Notes: a model not told the origin generated them from the sequence alone. A stretch of 64,000 bases of DNA from AC-32 sp963754265 (GCA_963754265.1 CAVWFB010000007.1:161528-225527); one strand, 5' to 3'; positions 7,398-16,598 are shown, counted from the stretch's first letter. Numbers and translations: made by a program.

Positions 7398-8399
7398 ATG
7401 CGGTGGCTCACGCCGGCGCGCCTGGCTACGGCCGGGCTCTTTTTCCTCGGCGCCGCGGCGTTCGTGCTCTGGCTCGCGCCCGCGAACGGCTACGACATCA
7501 GGCTCGTCGACCCGGCTCACCCGGTCGACCCGGTGATCAGCGTGCCGCGCGAGAAGCCGGGCAACTCGAACGGCTCGATCTACTTCGTCGACGTTCGCGA
7601 GCGCCAGGCCCGCCTGCTCGAGCGAATCCTTCCCTGGGTTCGGGCGGACGGATCCGACCTCGTGCCTGCACCGAAGATCTCGCAGACGCTCGAGCGACGG
7701 CTGGGACAGCTCGACATGACCGACTCGCAGAAGGTCGCCGCGGTCGTCGCCCTCAACCACCTGGGCTACGACGTCCGGGCGCGCAGCGGAGGGGTCACCG
7801 TCCTCCTCGTCCAGCAAGGATCGCCCGCCGCCAAGGTGCTGCAGCCCGATGACGTGATCGTCTCCGTGAACGGCAAGAAGGTCGCCTCGGTGCTCGCACT
7901 GCGGAACGCCCTCGCCGCCAAGAGGCCGGGCACGACGGTCCGGATCGGCTACCGGCGGGACGGCAAGGTGCGAACGGCGGCGATCGAGACGGTCGCGGAC
8001 CCCGAGAACCCGAAGCGGGCGATCATCGGCGTCTCGGCCACTGACGACCTCACGGTCAAGCTGCCGGTCCGGATCAGGTTCGATGCCGGTGGCGTCGGTG
8101 GCCCGTCGGCCGGACTCGCCTTCGCGCTCGACATCCTCCAGGAGCTCGGTCGAAACGTGGCCCACGGGAAGAAGGTCGCCGCGACCGGCGAGCTCTCCCT
8201 GGACGGAACCGTCGGCCCGATCGGCGGTGTGAAGCAAAAGACTCTCGGCGCGCGCAAAGCAGGTGTGGACGTCTTCCTCGTACCCGCCGGGGAGAACGCG
8301 CGCGAGGCGAGGCGGTATGCGAAGGACCTCCCCATCATCCCTGTGCACAACTTTCAACAGGCGTTGCGGGCACTGGCAACGCTGGCCCCGAAAGCGTAA
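7398..8399 (+). CDS. Membrane-anchored PDZ/Lon-type serine protease (YlbL family)
   Basis: 333-residue protein. A single N-terminal membrane segment (about 10-30) is followed by an extracellular region, a PDZ domain (about 125-185, with GSPAAKVLQPDDVIVSVNGKK) and a C-terminal Lon proteolytic domain (S16). The Ser-Lys dyad is visible as Ser237 in GGPSAGLAF and Lys279 in GGVKQKT. No AAA+ domain, as expected for YlbL-like proteases that act outside the membrane; in Bacillus YlbL is linked to removal of a division inhibitor after DNA damage. ATG at 7398 with a TACTCT box six bases upstream and no Shine-Dalgarno. Confidence 0.88.
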   Translation: MRWLTPARLATAGLFFLGAAAFVLWLAPANGYDIRLVDPAHPVDPVISVPREKPGNSNGSIYFVDVRERQARLLERILPWVRADGSDLVPAPKISQTLERRLGQLDMTDSQKVAAVVALNHLGYDVRARSGGVTVLLVQQGSPAAKVLQPDDVIVSVNGKKVASVLALRNALAAKRPGTTVRIGYRRDGKVRTAAIETVADPENPKRAIIGVSATDDLTVKLPVRIRFDAGGVGGPSAGLAFALDILQELGRNVAHGKKVAATGELSLDGTVGPIGGVKQKTLGARKAGVDVFLVPAGENAREARRYAKDLPIIPVHNFQQALRALATLAPKA

Positions 8400-8536
8400 A
8401 GAACACCGAGTTTTCGGCAGTTTTGAAACCGCCGGAAATTGCAGTGTTTTCTCCACAGACAAGTCTTGATTCGCGGGGCCTGGCGCCTATCATCCCGCCT
8501 TGTTCGGGCAGGCGACCTAGAGGAGCAAACTGGGGT

Positions 8537-8722
8537 ATGAGCAAGATCACTAAACCAACCTGCGAGGATTGCTACTTCCATCGGGCCGGTCTCTGCGCCC
8601 TTGTCCTCGAGGCTCCATGCCCCACCTTCCGTCTCCATAGCCGGGGCTCGCTCGTGCCGCCGCGCCAGCCCCGCCTCGTGCCGCGGCCGCTCGCTCCGCT
8701 GGCGGGCCAGTCGGCCGCCTAG
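8537..8722 (+). CDS. Small four-cysteine protein
   Basis: 61-residue protein with a cysteine set CEDCYFHRAGLC...PC (Cys10, Cys13, Cys20, Cys28), a CX2CX6CX7C arrangement suggesting one zinc ion. The C-terminal half is rich in Pro, Arg and Leu. ATG at 8537 is preceded by GAGGAGC at about eleven bases. The cysteine spacing and codon bias argue for a genuine small protein, but no family function is known to me. It stands alone between the Lon-type protease and the convergent aminotransferase, four bases from the latter's stop. Confidence 0.6.
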   Translation: MSKITKPTCEDCYFHRAGLCALVLEAPCPTFRLHSRGSLVPPRQPRLVPRPLAPLAGQSAA

Positions 8723-8726
8723 TTGG

Positions 8727-9809
8727 CTACACCGCCGCGGGAGTCGCCGCGACGAGCTTTGCAAGGCGCTTGACGCCCTCCTCGATCTCGGCGGGCGAGG
8801 CGAAGCTGAAGGCCAGGCGGGCGCTGTTCGGAGGCCCGCCGAAGTCGACCCCGGGCACGAACGTGACTCCGGTCTCCGTCGCGCGTGAGAGCAGCTCGCC
8901 CGCGTCGAGCGACTCGGGGAGCTCGAGCCAGAGGAAGTAGCCGCCCTCGGGCCGGCTCCAGTGCGCCCGGCCATCGAGCTCGCGCTCGAGGGCCCCGAGC
9001 ATCGCGTCGCGTCGGGCGCGCAACAGGTCGCGGACACGCTCGAGGTTCGGCTCGAACAACCCGCGGCGCAGGAACTCGAGCACGGTCGCCTGGGCCACGA
9101 GCGCCGGCGAGATGTACGTCGAGGCAACGAGGTCCTCGAGCCCTCCCGCGTGCTCGTCCGGCACGATCGCATAGCCGACGCGGAGTCCCGGCGCGATCGT
9201 CTTGGAGAAGGAGGAGCTGTACAACACCTTCCTCCCTCCCTCCAGCTCGAAGAGCGTCGGCGACGGCTCGCCGTCGTAGCGGACGAGGCCGTAGGGGTCG
9301 TCTTCGAGGATGCGCAGGTCACCGTCGAGCGCCAGGGCGGCCAGCCGCCGCCGGCGCTCACCGGACAGCGTCACGCCGGCCGGGTTCTGAAAGGTCGGGA
9401 TCGTGTAGAGGAACCGGGGGCCGCCTGGAAGGCCCTCGAGCTCGTCGACGTCGAGGCCGTGCTCGTCGATCGCGACCTCGTCGAAGCCGCCGGGCATCGC
9501 GGCGAGGATCTTTCGCGGCCGGTCGTACGTCGGCCGCTCGACGATCACCCTGCGGCCCGCCGCGAACGTGGAGAGCACGAAATGGAAGGCCTGCAGGGAG
9601 CCGTTCGTCACGACCACGCGTGACGGGTCGACGCCGTGGTGCTCGCCGATCCATTCGCGCAGCGGCTCGTACCCGAGGGTGTGCCCGTACAGGAGCGCCG
9701 CTGCTCCGTCGTGCTCGATCGCGGTCTTGGCACAGTCCGCGAGATCCGAGACGGGCAGGCATTCGGGCGCGGGGACGCCGCGCGCGAAGGAGATCGTTCC
9801 GGTGTTCAC
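8727..9809 (-). CDS. PLP-dependent aminotransferase (class I/II, 2-aminoadipate/MocR type)
   Basis: 360-residue fold-type I aminotransferase. The PLP lysine is in SSSFSKTIAPGLRVGY (near residue 200). The aspartate contacting the pyridine ring is in LEDDPYGLVRYDG, and the motifs TIPTFQNPAG and YFLWLELPE are typical of the LysN/2-aminoadipate and MocR C-terminal group. There is no GntR DNA-binding domain, so it acts as a free enzyme; the amino donor is unknown. GTG at 9809 is chosen because TACACT lies six bases upstream and the longer upstream reading is not conserved. It is convergent with the small four-cysteine gene. Confidence 0.87.
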   Translation of the reverse strand: MNTGTISFARGVPAPECLPVSDLADCAKTAIEHDGAAALLYGHTLGYEPLREWIGEHHGVDPSRVVVTNGSLQAFHFVLSTFAAGRRVIVERPTYDRPRKILAAMPGGFDEVAIDEHGLDVDELEGLPGGPRFLYTIPTFQNPAGVTLSGERRRRLAALALDGDLRILEDDPYGLVRYDGEPSPTLFELEGGRKVLYSSSFSKTIAPGLRVGYAIVPDEHAGGLEDLVASTYISPALVAQATVLEFLRRGLFEPNLERVRDLLRARRDAMLGALERELDGRAHWSRPEGGYFLWLELPESLDAGELLSRATETGVTFVPGVDFGGPPNSARLAFSFASPAEIEEGVKRLAKLVAATPAAV

Positions 9810-9815
9810 GCCGCC

Positions 9816-9821
9816 AGTGTA
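9816..9821 (-). promoter_or_regulatory. -10 box of the aminotransferase gene (leaderless)
   Basis: TACACT on the minus strand, six bases before GTG 9809, with no Shine-Dalgarno. Confidence 0.45.
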
Positions 9822-9891
9822 GGGGTAGGCTCGGTGCGCAACGGCCGCCGTCCGACCCATCCTGGGATCTCCTGATCGTTCACGCAAACGG

Positions 9892-11565
9892 GTGAGAAGA
9901 AAGTTGCCTTTCGTGCCGACCTTCATGAACGTGGGTCTCCGCTGCGCCGCCCTCACTGTCCTGCTCGCGCTCGCCCTCGCTGCCCCCGCGGCGGCTGCCA
10001 CCGGACCGACGATCCTGGTCAAGTTCAAGCAGCCGGCAAGCGGCGCTGCCAGGGTGGCCGCATCCGGCGACGGATTCGTGCACGAGACCGCCGGCAAGGT
10101 CGCGGTGGTCGATCCGGGGCCTGGGGAGTCGGTCGCCGACGCGGTGGCCGCGTACCGCGCCAGGCCCGACGTCGCCTACGCGGAGCCGAATCGCTTCCGT
10201 CACCTCCTTGCGCTCGGAACACCGGACGACCCCGACTACTCGCAGCAATGGGCGCTCTCTACGATCGACGCCGTCGGCGGCTGGTCGGTCTTCCCGGGCA
10301 CGTTCACGCCCGCGGCCGGCGTTCCGATTGGAATCGTCGACACCGGGGTCGACGGCTCTCACACCGATCTCTCGGGCCGCCTCTCGGCCGACAGCGCCGT
10401 CTGCCTCAGCGGCGGCTGCACGGCCGGTGCGCCGACCGACCCGGTCGGCCACGGGACTCACGTGGCAGGCATCGCCGGAGCCGCCACCAACAACGCGGTC
10501 GGTGTCGCCGGGCTCGACTTTGCGTCGCCCCTGATCGCCGTGCGCGTGTTCCACGACGACCCCGACGACGGCTGGATCGCTGACGACTCCGACATCGCGG
10601 ATGGAATCGCCTGGGCGGCGCAGCACGGCGCCCGGGTGATCAACCTCAGCCTGGGCGGACCCGGCTACTCACTGACGCTCTGCAACGCGGTCGAACTGGC
10701 GATGAACGCCTACCACGCCGTGGTGGTCGTGGCGGCAGGCAACGCGGGAGTGGCTACGCCCGACTACCCGGCTGCGTGCCCCGGCGCGATCGGGGTGGCC
10801 GCGACCGACAGCGCCGACGAGCCGGCGTGGTTCTCGAACTACGGCAGCCCCGACGTCTTCGTCTCCGCCCCGGGCGTCGACATCCTCTCGACCTATCCCG
10901 CGGCGCTTTCCCCGACCGACTGCCCCGGCGACCCGGTCGGCTATTGCCGCCTCAACGGAACCTCGATGGCCTCTCCGTTCGCGTCCGCGGTCGCGGCATT
11001 GATCGTGAGCCTCCACCCGGAGGCCTCGCCGTCGGCCGTGCGGCAGATGCTGGCCACGAGCTCCGACAAGGTCGGCCCGTTCCCGTACGGCACCGACCCG
11101 TACGGCACCTGCACGGGTTGCACGTGGGAGCAGGACTACGGCTACGGCCGGATCAACGTGGCGCGGGCCCTCGCGACCGCCGTGCCTCCCCCTCCGCCGC
11201 CGCCTCCTCCGCCACCGCCACCTCCACCGCCGCCCCCACCGCCTCCTCCGCCGATCGTGTCCAGCGTCGACAAGAAGGCGCCCGTCGTGCGGGTCTTCGC
11301 GGCCCGTGGAAAGCATCGGAAGACACTGCGCCTGCACTACCTCGTCAGCGACGACAAGGGCCAGACGACGGAGCGAATCACCGTCTACCGCAGGACCAGG
11401 GCGCTCAAGACCTTGGCGCGCCCGCTGCGCCCGACGGACAACGCTGTCGCGTACTGGGTGTCCTGGCGACCGGCGAAAGCGGGCTCGTACCGCTTCTGCG
11501 TCCGTGCGACGGATGCCGCGAAGAACCGCAGCCCGCTGGTCTGCGCGGCTATCCGCGTCCGCTAG
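9892..11565 (+). CDS. Secreted subtilisin-like serine protease with polyproline linker
   Basis: S8 peptidase, 557 aa from GTG 9892; ATG 9925 is an equally good start, since both leave the signal peptide (NVGLRCAALTVLLALALAA) intact. A short propeptide-like region (38-105) is followed by the catalytic domain with Asp150 (GIVDTGVDGSH), His187 (GHGTHVAG) and Ser358 (NGTSMASPF). After the catalytic domain comes a run of 23 prolines (11185-11253) and a C-terminal beta-rich domain of about 100 residues, probably a cell-surface or substrate module. It is exported by Sec. The stop codon overlaps that of convergent sucD within the palindrome CTAG. Confidence 0.9.
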   Translation: MRRKLPFVPTFMNVGLRCAALTVLLALALAAPAAAATGPTILVKFKQPASGAARVAASGDGFVHETAGKVAVVDPGPGESVADAVAAYRARPDVAYAEPNRFRHLLALGTPDDPDYSQQWALSTIDAVGGWSVFPGTFTPAAGVPIGIVDTGVDGSHTDLSGRLSADSAVCLSGGCTAGAPTDPVGHGTHVAGIAGAATNNAVGVAGLDFASPLIAVRVFHDDPDDGWIADDSDIADGIAWAAQHGARVINLSLGGPGYSLTLCNAVELAMNAYHAVVVVAAGNAGVATPDYPAACPGAIGVAATDSADEPAWFSNYGSPDVFVSAPGVDILSTYPAALSPTDCPGDPVGYCRLNGTSMASPFASAVAALIVSLHPEASPSAVRQMLATSSDKVGPFPYGTDPYGTCTGCTWEQDYGYGRINVARALATAVPPPPPPPPPPPPPPPPPPPPPPPIVSSVDKKAPVVRVFAARGKHRKTLRLHYLVSDDKGQTTERITVYRRTRALKTLARPLRPTDNAVAYWVSWRPAKAGSYRFCVRATDAAKNRSPLVCAAIRVR

Positions 11566-12440
11566 GCCCGCGCCCCGGCGACCTCGGCCGCGAGCTCCGC
11601 GACCTCGGTCGGGGTGGTTCCGACGCGAACGCCCCGCTCCTCGAGCGCTTCCTTCTTCGCCTTCGCCGTCCCCGACGACCCGGAGATGATCGCGCCGGCG
11701 TGCCCCATCGTCTTCCCGGGCGGCGCGGTGAAGCCCGCGATGTAGGCGACGACCGGCTTCGTGACCTCGGCCTCGATGAACGCCGCGGCCTTCTCCTCCT
11801 CGTCGCCGCCGATCTCGCCGACCATCACGATCACCTCGGTCTGCTCGTCGGCCTCGAACCTCGCGAGCACGTCGATGAACGACGACCCGACGACCGGATC
11901 TCCCCCGATCCCCACGATCGTCGAGTTGCCGAGCCCGCGCTGGGTCAGCTCGTGCCCGATCTGGTAGGTGAGCGTGCCCGAGCGCGAGACGACCCCGATC
12001 GGCCCCTCGCGAAAGATCTCGGCGGGGATGATCCCGACGTTCGCCTTGCCCGGCGAGAGCGCGCCCGGGCAGTTGGGGCCGAGCATCGTGATGCCCTTCG
12101 GCCGGATGTAGTTGTAGATCCGAAGCATCTCGTGCGCAGGAAGCCCCTCGGCGATGCAGATCACCGTGCCGATCCCCGCGTCGACCGACTCGTAGATCGC
12201 ATCGGCAGCGAAGCGCGCGGGGACGAAGACCATGGTCGTGTTGGCACCCGCCTCCTCGACCGCCTGGGCGACGGTGTCGAAGACCGGGATGCCCTCCAGC
12301 TCCGTGCCGCCCTTGCCGGGCGTGACCCCGGCGACGACGTTGGTTCCGTAGTCGCGGTTGCGCAGGGTGTGGAACGACCCCTCGCGCCCGGTGGCGCCCT
12401 GGACGACGAGCCTCGTGTCGTTGTCGACGATGATCGCCAC
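11562..12440 (-). CDS. sucD: Succinyl-CoA synthetase alpha subunit
   Basis: 292-residue ligase subunit that binds CoA and carries the phosphohistidine. The N-terminal Rossmann fold contains VVQGATGREGSFHT, the nucleotide-contact motif NCPGALSPGK is present, and the active-site His lies in MGHAGAIISG. GTG at 12440 (MAIIVDNDTR) overlaps the stop of the upstream methyltransferase by one base as TAGTG. It should pair with SucC at 13090-14232 to convert succinyl-CoA to succinate with GTP or ATP formation. Adjacent sucC-sucD is the usual order; here a third gene intervenes. Confidence 0.94.
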   Translation of the reverse strand: MAIIVDNDTRLVVQGATGREGSFHTLRNRDYGTNVVAGVTPGKGGTELEGIPVFDTVAQAVEEAGANTTMVFVPARFAADAIYESVDAGIGTVICIAEGLPAHEMLRIYNYIRPKGITMLGPNCPGALSPGKANVGIIPAEIFREGPIGVVSRSGTLTYQIGHELTQRGLGNSTIVGIGGDPVVGSSFIDVLARFEADEQTEVIVMVGEIGGDEEEKAAAFIEAEVTKPVVAYIAGFTAPPGKTMGHAGAIISGSSGTAKAKKEALEERGVRVGTTPTEVAELAAEVAGARA

Positions 12441-13093
12441 TAGGACTGCGATTTCCTTGCTCGGATGATGATCTTCGTGTCGATCCAGGCGCTGCCGTCC
12501 TCGGTCATCCGGTCGGCGAGCAGCTCCTTCACGCGCTCCGCCTCCTCGCCCTCGCAGCCGGTGCGGGCGAGCCACGGCTCCAGCGCGTGCGTCTTCTCGA
12601 AGCATTCCGTCTGCTCCACCTCGAGCCCGGCGCCGGTGAGGAAGTCGCGCCACTCGTCCTCGGTGTAGTTGCGCACGTGGGTCGGGTCGCGAAGCTTCTC
12701 GGCCTGCTCGTGCCGGTCGCTCGAGAAGAGCGTGTCCTCGATCACGACCAGCCGGCTCGTGACGCGCTCCATCTCGGCGACGGCGGCGCGGATGTCGGCG
12801 AAATGGTGCGGCGCGATCCGCGAGACCACGACGTCGAAGCTGCCGTCGGCGAACGGCACGTCCTCGGCGCTCGCAACCACGTCGGCCTGCATGCCGGGCG
12901 ACGGATCGAGCGTGACGACGTCCGCGCCCTCCTCTCGCAGCCGCCGGGCGACGTGTCCGCCTCCGGTGGCGACATCGAGGGCCTTGACGCCTTCTCCCGG
13001 CTCGCACCACGCGACGACCAGGTCGAGGTCGGGCCCTTCGCGGTGCGTCGGGCTCTCACGGTAGGCCTGGGCGCGGTCGGACCAGCTGCTCAT
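12440..13093 (-). CDS. Class I SAM-dependent methyltransferase between sucC and sucD
   Basis: 217 aa. The SAM-binding motif I (ALDVATGGGHVARRL, about 38-52), acidic motif II (VVTLDPSPGM) and motif IV region (FDVVVSRIAPHHF) place it with Ubi/menaquinone-type or UbiE-like small-molecule methyltransferases. The substrate cannot be read from sequence. ATG at 13093 overlaps the sucC stop (ATGA), and its own stop overlaps the sucD start, so the three genes are one translationally coupled unit. The C-terminus is acidic and then ends in a short basic tail (IIIRARKSQS). Confidence 0.85.
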   Translation of the reverse strand: MSSWSDRAQAYRESPTHREGPDLDLVVAWCEPGEGVKALDVATGGGHVARRLREEGADVVTLDPSPGMQADVVASAEDVPFADGSFDVVVSRIAPHHFADIRAAVAEMERVTSRLVVIEDTLFSSDRHEQAEKLRDPTHVRNYTEDEWRDFLTGAGLEVEQTECFEKTHALEPWLARTGCEGEEAERVKELLADRMTEDGSAWIDTKIIIRARKSQS

Positions 13094-14232
13094 GCGGCCA
13101 GCTCCACGGCGCGCCTGGCGGCGTCGAGCATCGTCGCCTCGACGTGCAGGTTCGCAGGAGCGGCCTCGGCCAGGATCTCGCGGCCCTCCTCGGCGTTGGT
13201 TCCGTCGAAGCGGACGACGATCGGGTGCTCGATCGTGATCTGCGAGAGCGCCTGCAGGATGCCGCGGGCAACAACGTCACACCGGGTGATCCCGGCGAAG
13301 ATGTTGAACAGGATCGACTTCACCTGCGGGTCGGCGGTGATCACCTCGAGCGCGTCGACCACGCCCTGCGCGTCCCCGCCGCCGCCGAGGTCGCAGAAGT
13401 TCGCCGGCCGGCCGCCGGCGAGCGCGATCACGTCGAGCGTCGACATCACGAGCCCGGCGCCGTTGCCGAGGATCCCGACCTCGCCGTCGAGCTTCACGTA
13501 GGTGACGTTCTTCTCGCGGGCGGCGCGCTCTTCGGGCGGGTAGGCCTCGAGGTCGCGCATCTCGTCGATGTCCGGATGCTTGTAGAGCGCGTTGTCGTCG
13601 ACCGTGAACTTCGAGTCGAGCGCCCGGATCTGGCCCTCGGGGGCAACGATCAGCGGGTTGATCTCGCAGAGCATCGCGTCGCTCTCGACAAAGCAGCGGT
13701 AGAGCTTGCCGATGATGTCGAGCAGCTGCTTCTGCTCGTTGGGGTCGTCGATCCCGGCCCCGTAGATCAGGCGGCGCGCCTGGTAGGGCTGGTAGCCCTC
13801 GAACGGGTCGACGTGGAGACGCGCAAGCGCGTCCGGGTTCTTCTCGGCGACCTCCTCGATCTCGACCCCGCCCTCGGTCGTAAGCATGAACAGCGACTGC
13901 TTCGCGCCGCGGTCGAAGGTGATCGAGAGGTAGTACTCCTTGTCGATCTCCGAGGCCTGCTCGATCCAGAGCTTGCGCACGACGTGGCCGTTGATGTCGA
14001 GGCCGAGAATCTCCTCGGCCTTGCGCTTGGCATCGTCGGGGTCGTCCGCGAGCTTCACTCCGCCCGCCTTGCCGCGCCCGCCGGTCAGCACTTGCGCCTT
14101 GACGACGACCTGGCCGCCGAGCTCCTCGGCGGCGGCCCGCGCCTCGGCCGATGTCGTCGCGAGCCGGCCTTCGGAGACGGGGATTCCGAAGCGCCGGAAC
14201 AGCTCCTTGCCCTGGTACTCGTAGAGATCCAC
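13090..14232 (-). CDS. sucC: Succinyl-CoA synthetase beta subunit
   Basis: 380-residue ATP-grasp subunit. The N-terminal MDLYEYQGKELFRRFGIPV is diagnostic of the family. Lys and Gly-rich nucleotide contacts lie in VVKAQVLTGGRGKAGGVK, and the C-terminal CoA-ligase domain contains GNGAGLVMSTLD and GGRPANFCDLGG. GTG start at 14232 has TAGCAT eight bases upstream and no Shine-Dalgarno. It is first gene of the sucC-methyltransferase-sucD operon. Nucleotide specificity (ATP or GTP) is not determined here. Confidence 0.95.
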   Translation of the reverse strand: MDLYEYQGKELFRRFGIPVSEGRLATTSAEARAAAEELGGQVVVKAQVLTGGRGKAGGVKLADDPDDAKRKAEEILGLDINGHVVRKLWIEQASEIDKEYYLSITFDRGAKQSLFMLTTEGGVEIEEVAEKNPDALARLHVDPFEGYQPYQARRLIYGAGIDDPNEQKQLLDIIGKLYRCFVESDAMLCEINPLIVAPEGQIRALDSKFTVDDNALYKHPDIDEMRDLEAYPPEERAAREKNVTYVKLDGEVGILGNGAGLVMSTLDVIALAGGRPANFCDLGGGGDAQGVVDALEVITADPQVKSILFNIFAGITRCDVVARGILQALSQITIEHPIVVRFDGTNAEEGREILAEAAPANLHVEATMLDAARRAVELAA

Positions 14233-14240
14233 GGCGGCGG

Positions 14241-14246
14241 ATGCTA
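14241..14246 (-). promoter_or_regulatory. -10 box of the sucC operon (leaderless)
   Basis: TAGCAT on the minus strand, eight bases before GTG 14232. Confidence 0.45.
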
Positions 14247-14262
14247 GTCGAAGGGGGTGGTC

Positions 14263-16033
14263 TCAGCCGTCCGGCTCGGCGACGACGCAGAGCACCTGTC
14301 CGCTGGTCACCGTTTGACCCGGCTCGATCGCGAGCTCGGTTACGACGCCCGCACGATGGGCCGCGATCTCGTTCTCCATCTTCATCGCCTCGACGATGCA
14401 GATCACCCGCCCGGCCTCGACCTCGTCGCCTTCAGCGACCTCGACCGCGAGCACGGTGCCTTGCATCGGTGTCACGACCGCGTCTTTCGCACCCCCGTGA
14501 CCCGTACCGGCGGACCGCTCTCGACGGCGCCTGGCGAGCTCCGCATGAGGAGGCTCCGGCACGAGGCTCGTCACCTCGTACCGTTGCCCGTCGAGCTCGA
14601 CCGTCGTGAGCCGGGCTCTGGGCGCCGACCCGTCCAGCGCCGCCGGGGCCGTGGCCTTGTTCCCGAGAGAGCTCCTCTGCACGCTCGGCCAGCTCCTCGG
14701 AGTCGACCACGCCGTGACACGTGGCACCCTCGGCGAAGCACGGGTGCTCGAGCAGCGCACGGTGAAAGCCGAGCAGCGTGGTGATGCCGCCGATCTCGAA
14801 CTCGCCGAGCGCGCGGAGCATTCTCCGCCTCGCGTGCTCACGGTCGACGCCGTGGACGATCAGCTTCGCGACCAACGGGTCGTAGAGCGCCGGGATCTCG
14901 GAGCCGGCGATCACGCCCGAGTCGACGCGCACGCCGGGCCCGGCCGGCTCGCGGTAGCTCGTGATCCGGCCCGGGCTCGGGAGAAAGCCGTTGGCGGGAT
15001 CCTCCGCGTTGATCCGGCACTCGATCGCGTGTCCCACCAGGCGAACGTCCTCCTGGCGAATGCCGAGCGGCTCTCCTGCGGCGATCAGCACCTGCTCGCG
15101 GACGAGATCCAGTCCCGTGGCCATCTCGGTGACCGTGTGCTCCACCTGGATGCGGGTGTTCATCTCGAGGAAGAAGTACTCGCCCTCGGCCGACAGAAGA
15201 CCCTCGATCGTCCCGGCGCTCCGGTACCGGACCGCTCGGGCCGCCTCGACGGCGATCTCGCCGATTCGCGCGCGCAGCCCCTCGTCGACCGCCGGCGAAG
15301 GCGTCTCCTCGACGAGCTTCTGGTGGCGGCGCTGAATCGTGCAGTCCCGCTCGCCGAGATGGATGACGTTGCCATGGGCGTCCGCGAGCACCTGCACCTC
15401 GATGTGGCGTGGGTCCTCGAGGTAGCGCTCGACGTAGACCGTCGGGTCGGCGAAGTACGCCTCGCCTTCGCGCCGGGCCGACTCGAAGGCGCGCTCGGCC
15501 TCGGCGGCAGCGAGCACGACCTTGAGCCCCTTGCCCCCGCCTCCGGCCGCGGCCTTGATCGCGATCGGCCAGCCGAGCTCGTCCCCGAGGCGCATCACCT
15601 CTTCGGCAGAGGTCACCGGCTGGGTCGTGCCGGGGACGACGGGCACGCCCGCCGCCGCCATCCGCTCCCGCGCCGCGGTCTTCGAGCCCATCACCTCGAT
15701 GGCGTCCGCCGGCGGCCCGATCCACACGAGCCCCGCTCGAGCGACGGCCCGCGCGAACCCCGCGTTCTCGGCCAGGAAGCCGTAGCCCGGGTGAACGGCC
15801 TCGGCGCCGGCGCGACGCGCGACCTCCAGCAACCGTTCCTGGTTGAGATAGCTCTCGGCGGGCGGTCCGGCGCCGACCAGGTAGGCCTCGTCGGCGGAGG
15901 CGGCGTGGAGCGAGCTGCGGTCGGCCTCCGAGTAGACGGCAACCGTGCCGATGCCGAGCTCGCGCAAGGAACGGAAGACGCGGATCGCGATCTCCCCGCG
16001 ATTGGCCACGAGTACTTTCGAGAAGGGCGGCAC
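14263..16033 (-). CDS. Acyl-CoA carboxylase alpha subunit (biotin carboxylase + biotin carrier), frameshifted
   Basis: Carboxylates biotin with ATP and bicarbonate; partner of the beta subunit at 19940-21506. The N-terminal biotin carboxylase domain is complete (KVLVANRGEIAIRVFRSL; ATP-grasp loop AAAGGGGKGLKVV; EMNTRIQVEHTVTE). The biotinyl domain lies at the end with biotin Lys in VEAMKMENE. The two parts are in different frames: the first reads to about 14680 and the second resumes with GNKATAPAALDGS. Removing one base from the CTCTCT tract near 14675 restores a 589-aa protein, the usual actinobacterial AccA/PccA size. It may be a consensus error or a real lesion. GTG 16033 (MPPFSKVLVA) is preferred over ATG 16054, which overlaps the pgsA start. 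Confidence 0.85.
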
Positions 16034-16038
16034 GGCCG

Positions 16039-16044
16039 TATTCT
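16039..16044 (+). promoter_or_regulatory. -10 box of pgsA (leaderless)
   Basis: TATTCT, eight bases before ATG 16053. The carboxylase alpha gene starts divergently at 16033, so the two genes share only about 20 bases and their promoters overlap. Confidence 0.45.
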
Positions 16045-16052
16045 CCCCGCAC

Positions 16053-16598
16053 ATGAGCCTGGCGGATCAGTTGACGCTCGCCCGCGCCGCGGCGGTGCCT
16101 CTCGTTGTCGTCCTGTTCGTCTGGGACTTCCCCAACCACGACTGGTGGGCGACGGGTGTCTTCATCGCAGCGATGAGCACCGACTGGCTCGACGGGCGGA
16201 TCGCCCGGCGGACCGGTCACACCTCGCCGCTCGGCTCGTTGCTCGACCCGGTCGCGGACAAGTTGCTCGTGCTGACCGTGCTGATCGTGCTCATCGACCA
16301 GGATGTCTTCCCGGGCTGGATGGTCGCGGCGATCGTCGCCCGCGAGTTTCTCGTCTCGGGCCTGCGCCTCGCGGCGCTCGAGCGCGGAGTCGTGATGCAG
16401 GCGCGCGACCTCGGCAAGCTGAAGACGTGGTCGCAGGCGACCGCTGCGGCGATCGGCGGGTTCGCGGCCGCCGGAGCCTGGGACGACCAGGTTGCCTGGT
16501 GGGCGCTGCTCGTCGCCCTCGTGCTCACGTGGCTCTCGGGGCTGGACTACGCCCGGGTGGCGCCGGGCCTACTGCGAGGCCGGCCCGTCTCGCCCTAG
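16053..16598 (+). CDS. pgsA: CDP-diacylglycerol-glycerol-3-phosphate 3-phosphatidyltransferase
   Basis: 181-residue integral membrane CDP-alcohol phosphatidyltransferase that makes phosphatidylglycerol phosphate, the committed step to phosphatidylglycerol and cardiolipin. The class signature DX2DGX2ARX8GX3DX3D is complete (DWLDGRIARRTGHTSPLGSL followed by LDPVADK). About five or six membrane helices surround it. ATG at 16053 with a TATTCT box eight bases upstream. Other CDP-alcohol transferases share the motif; PgsA is favoured by length and by the N-terminal LADQLTLARAAAVPL. Confidence 0.87.
   Translation: MSLADQLTLARAAAVPLVVVLFVWDFPNHDWWATGVFIAAMSTDWLDGRIARRTGHTSPLGSLLDPVADKLLVLTVLIVLIDQDVFPGWMVAAIVAREFLVSGLRLAALERGVVMQARDLGKLKTWSQATAAAIGGFAAAGAWDDQVAWWALLVALVLTWLSGLDYARVAPGLLRGRPVSP

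Noticed and set aside
8400..8536. Possible small RNA or ORF between the PDZ-Lon gene and the Cys-rich protein
   Set aside because: No stable fold or codon-biased frame seen; most likely promoter sequence.
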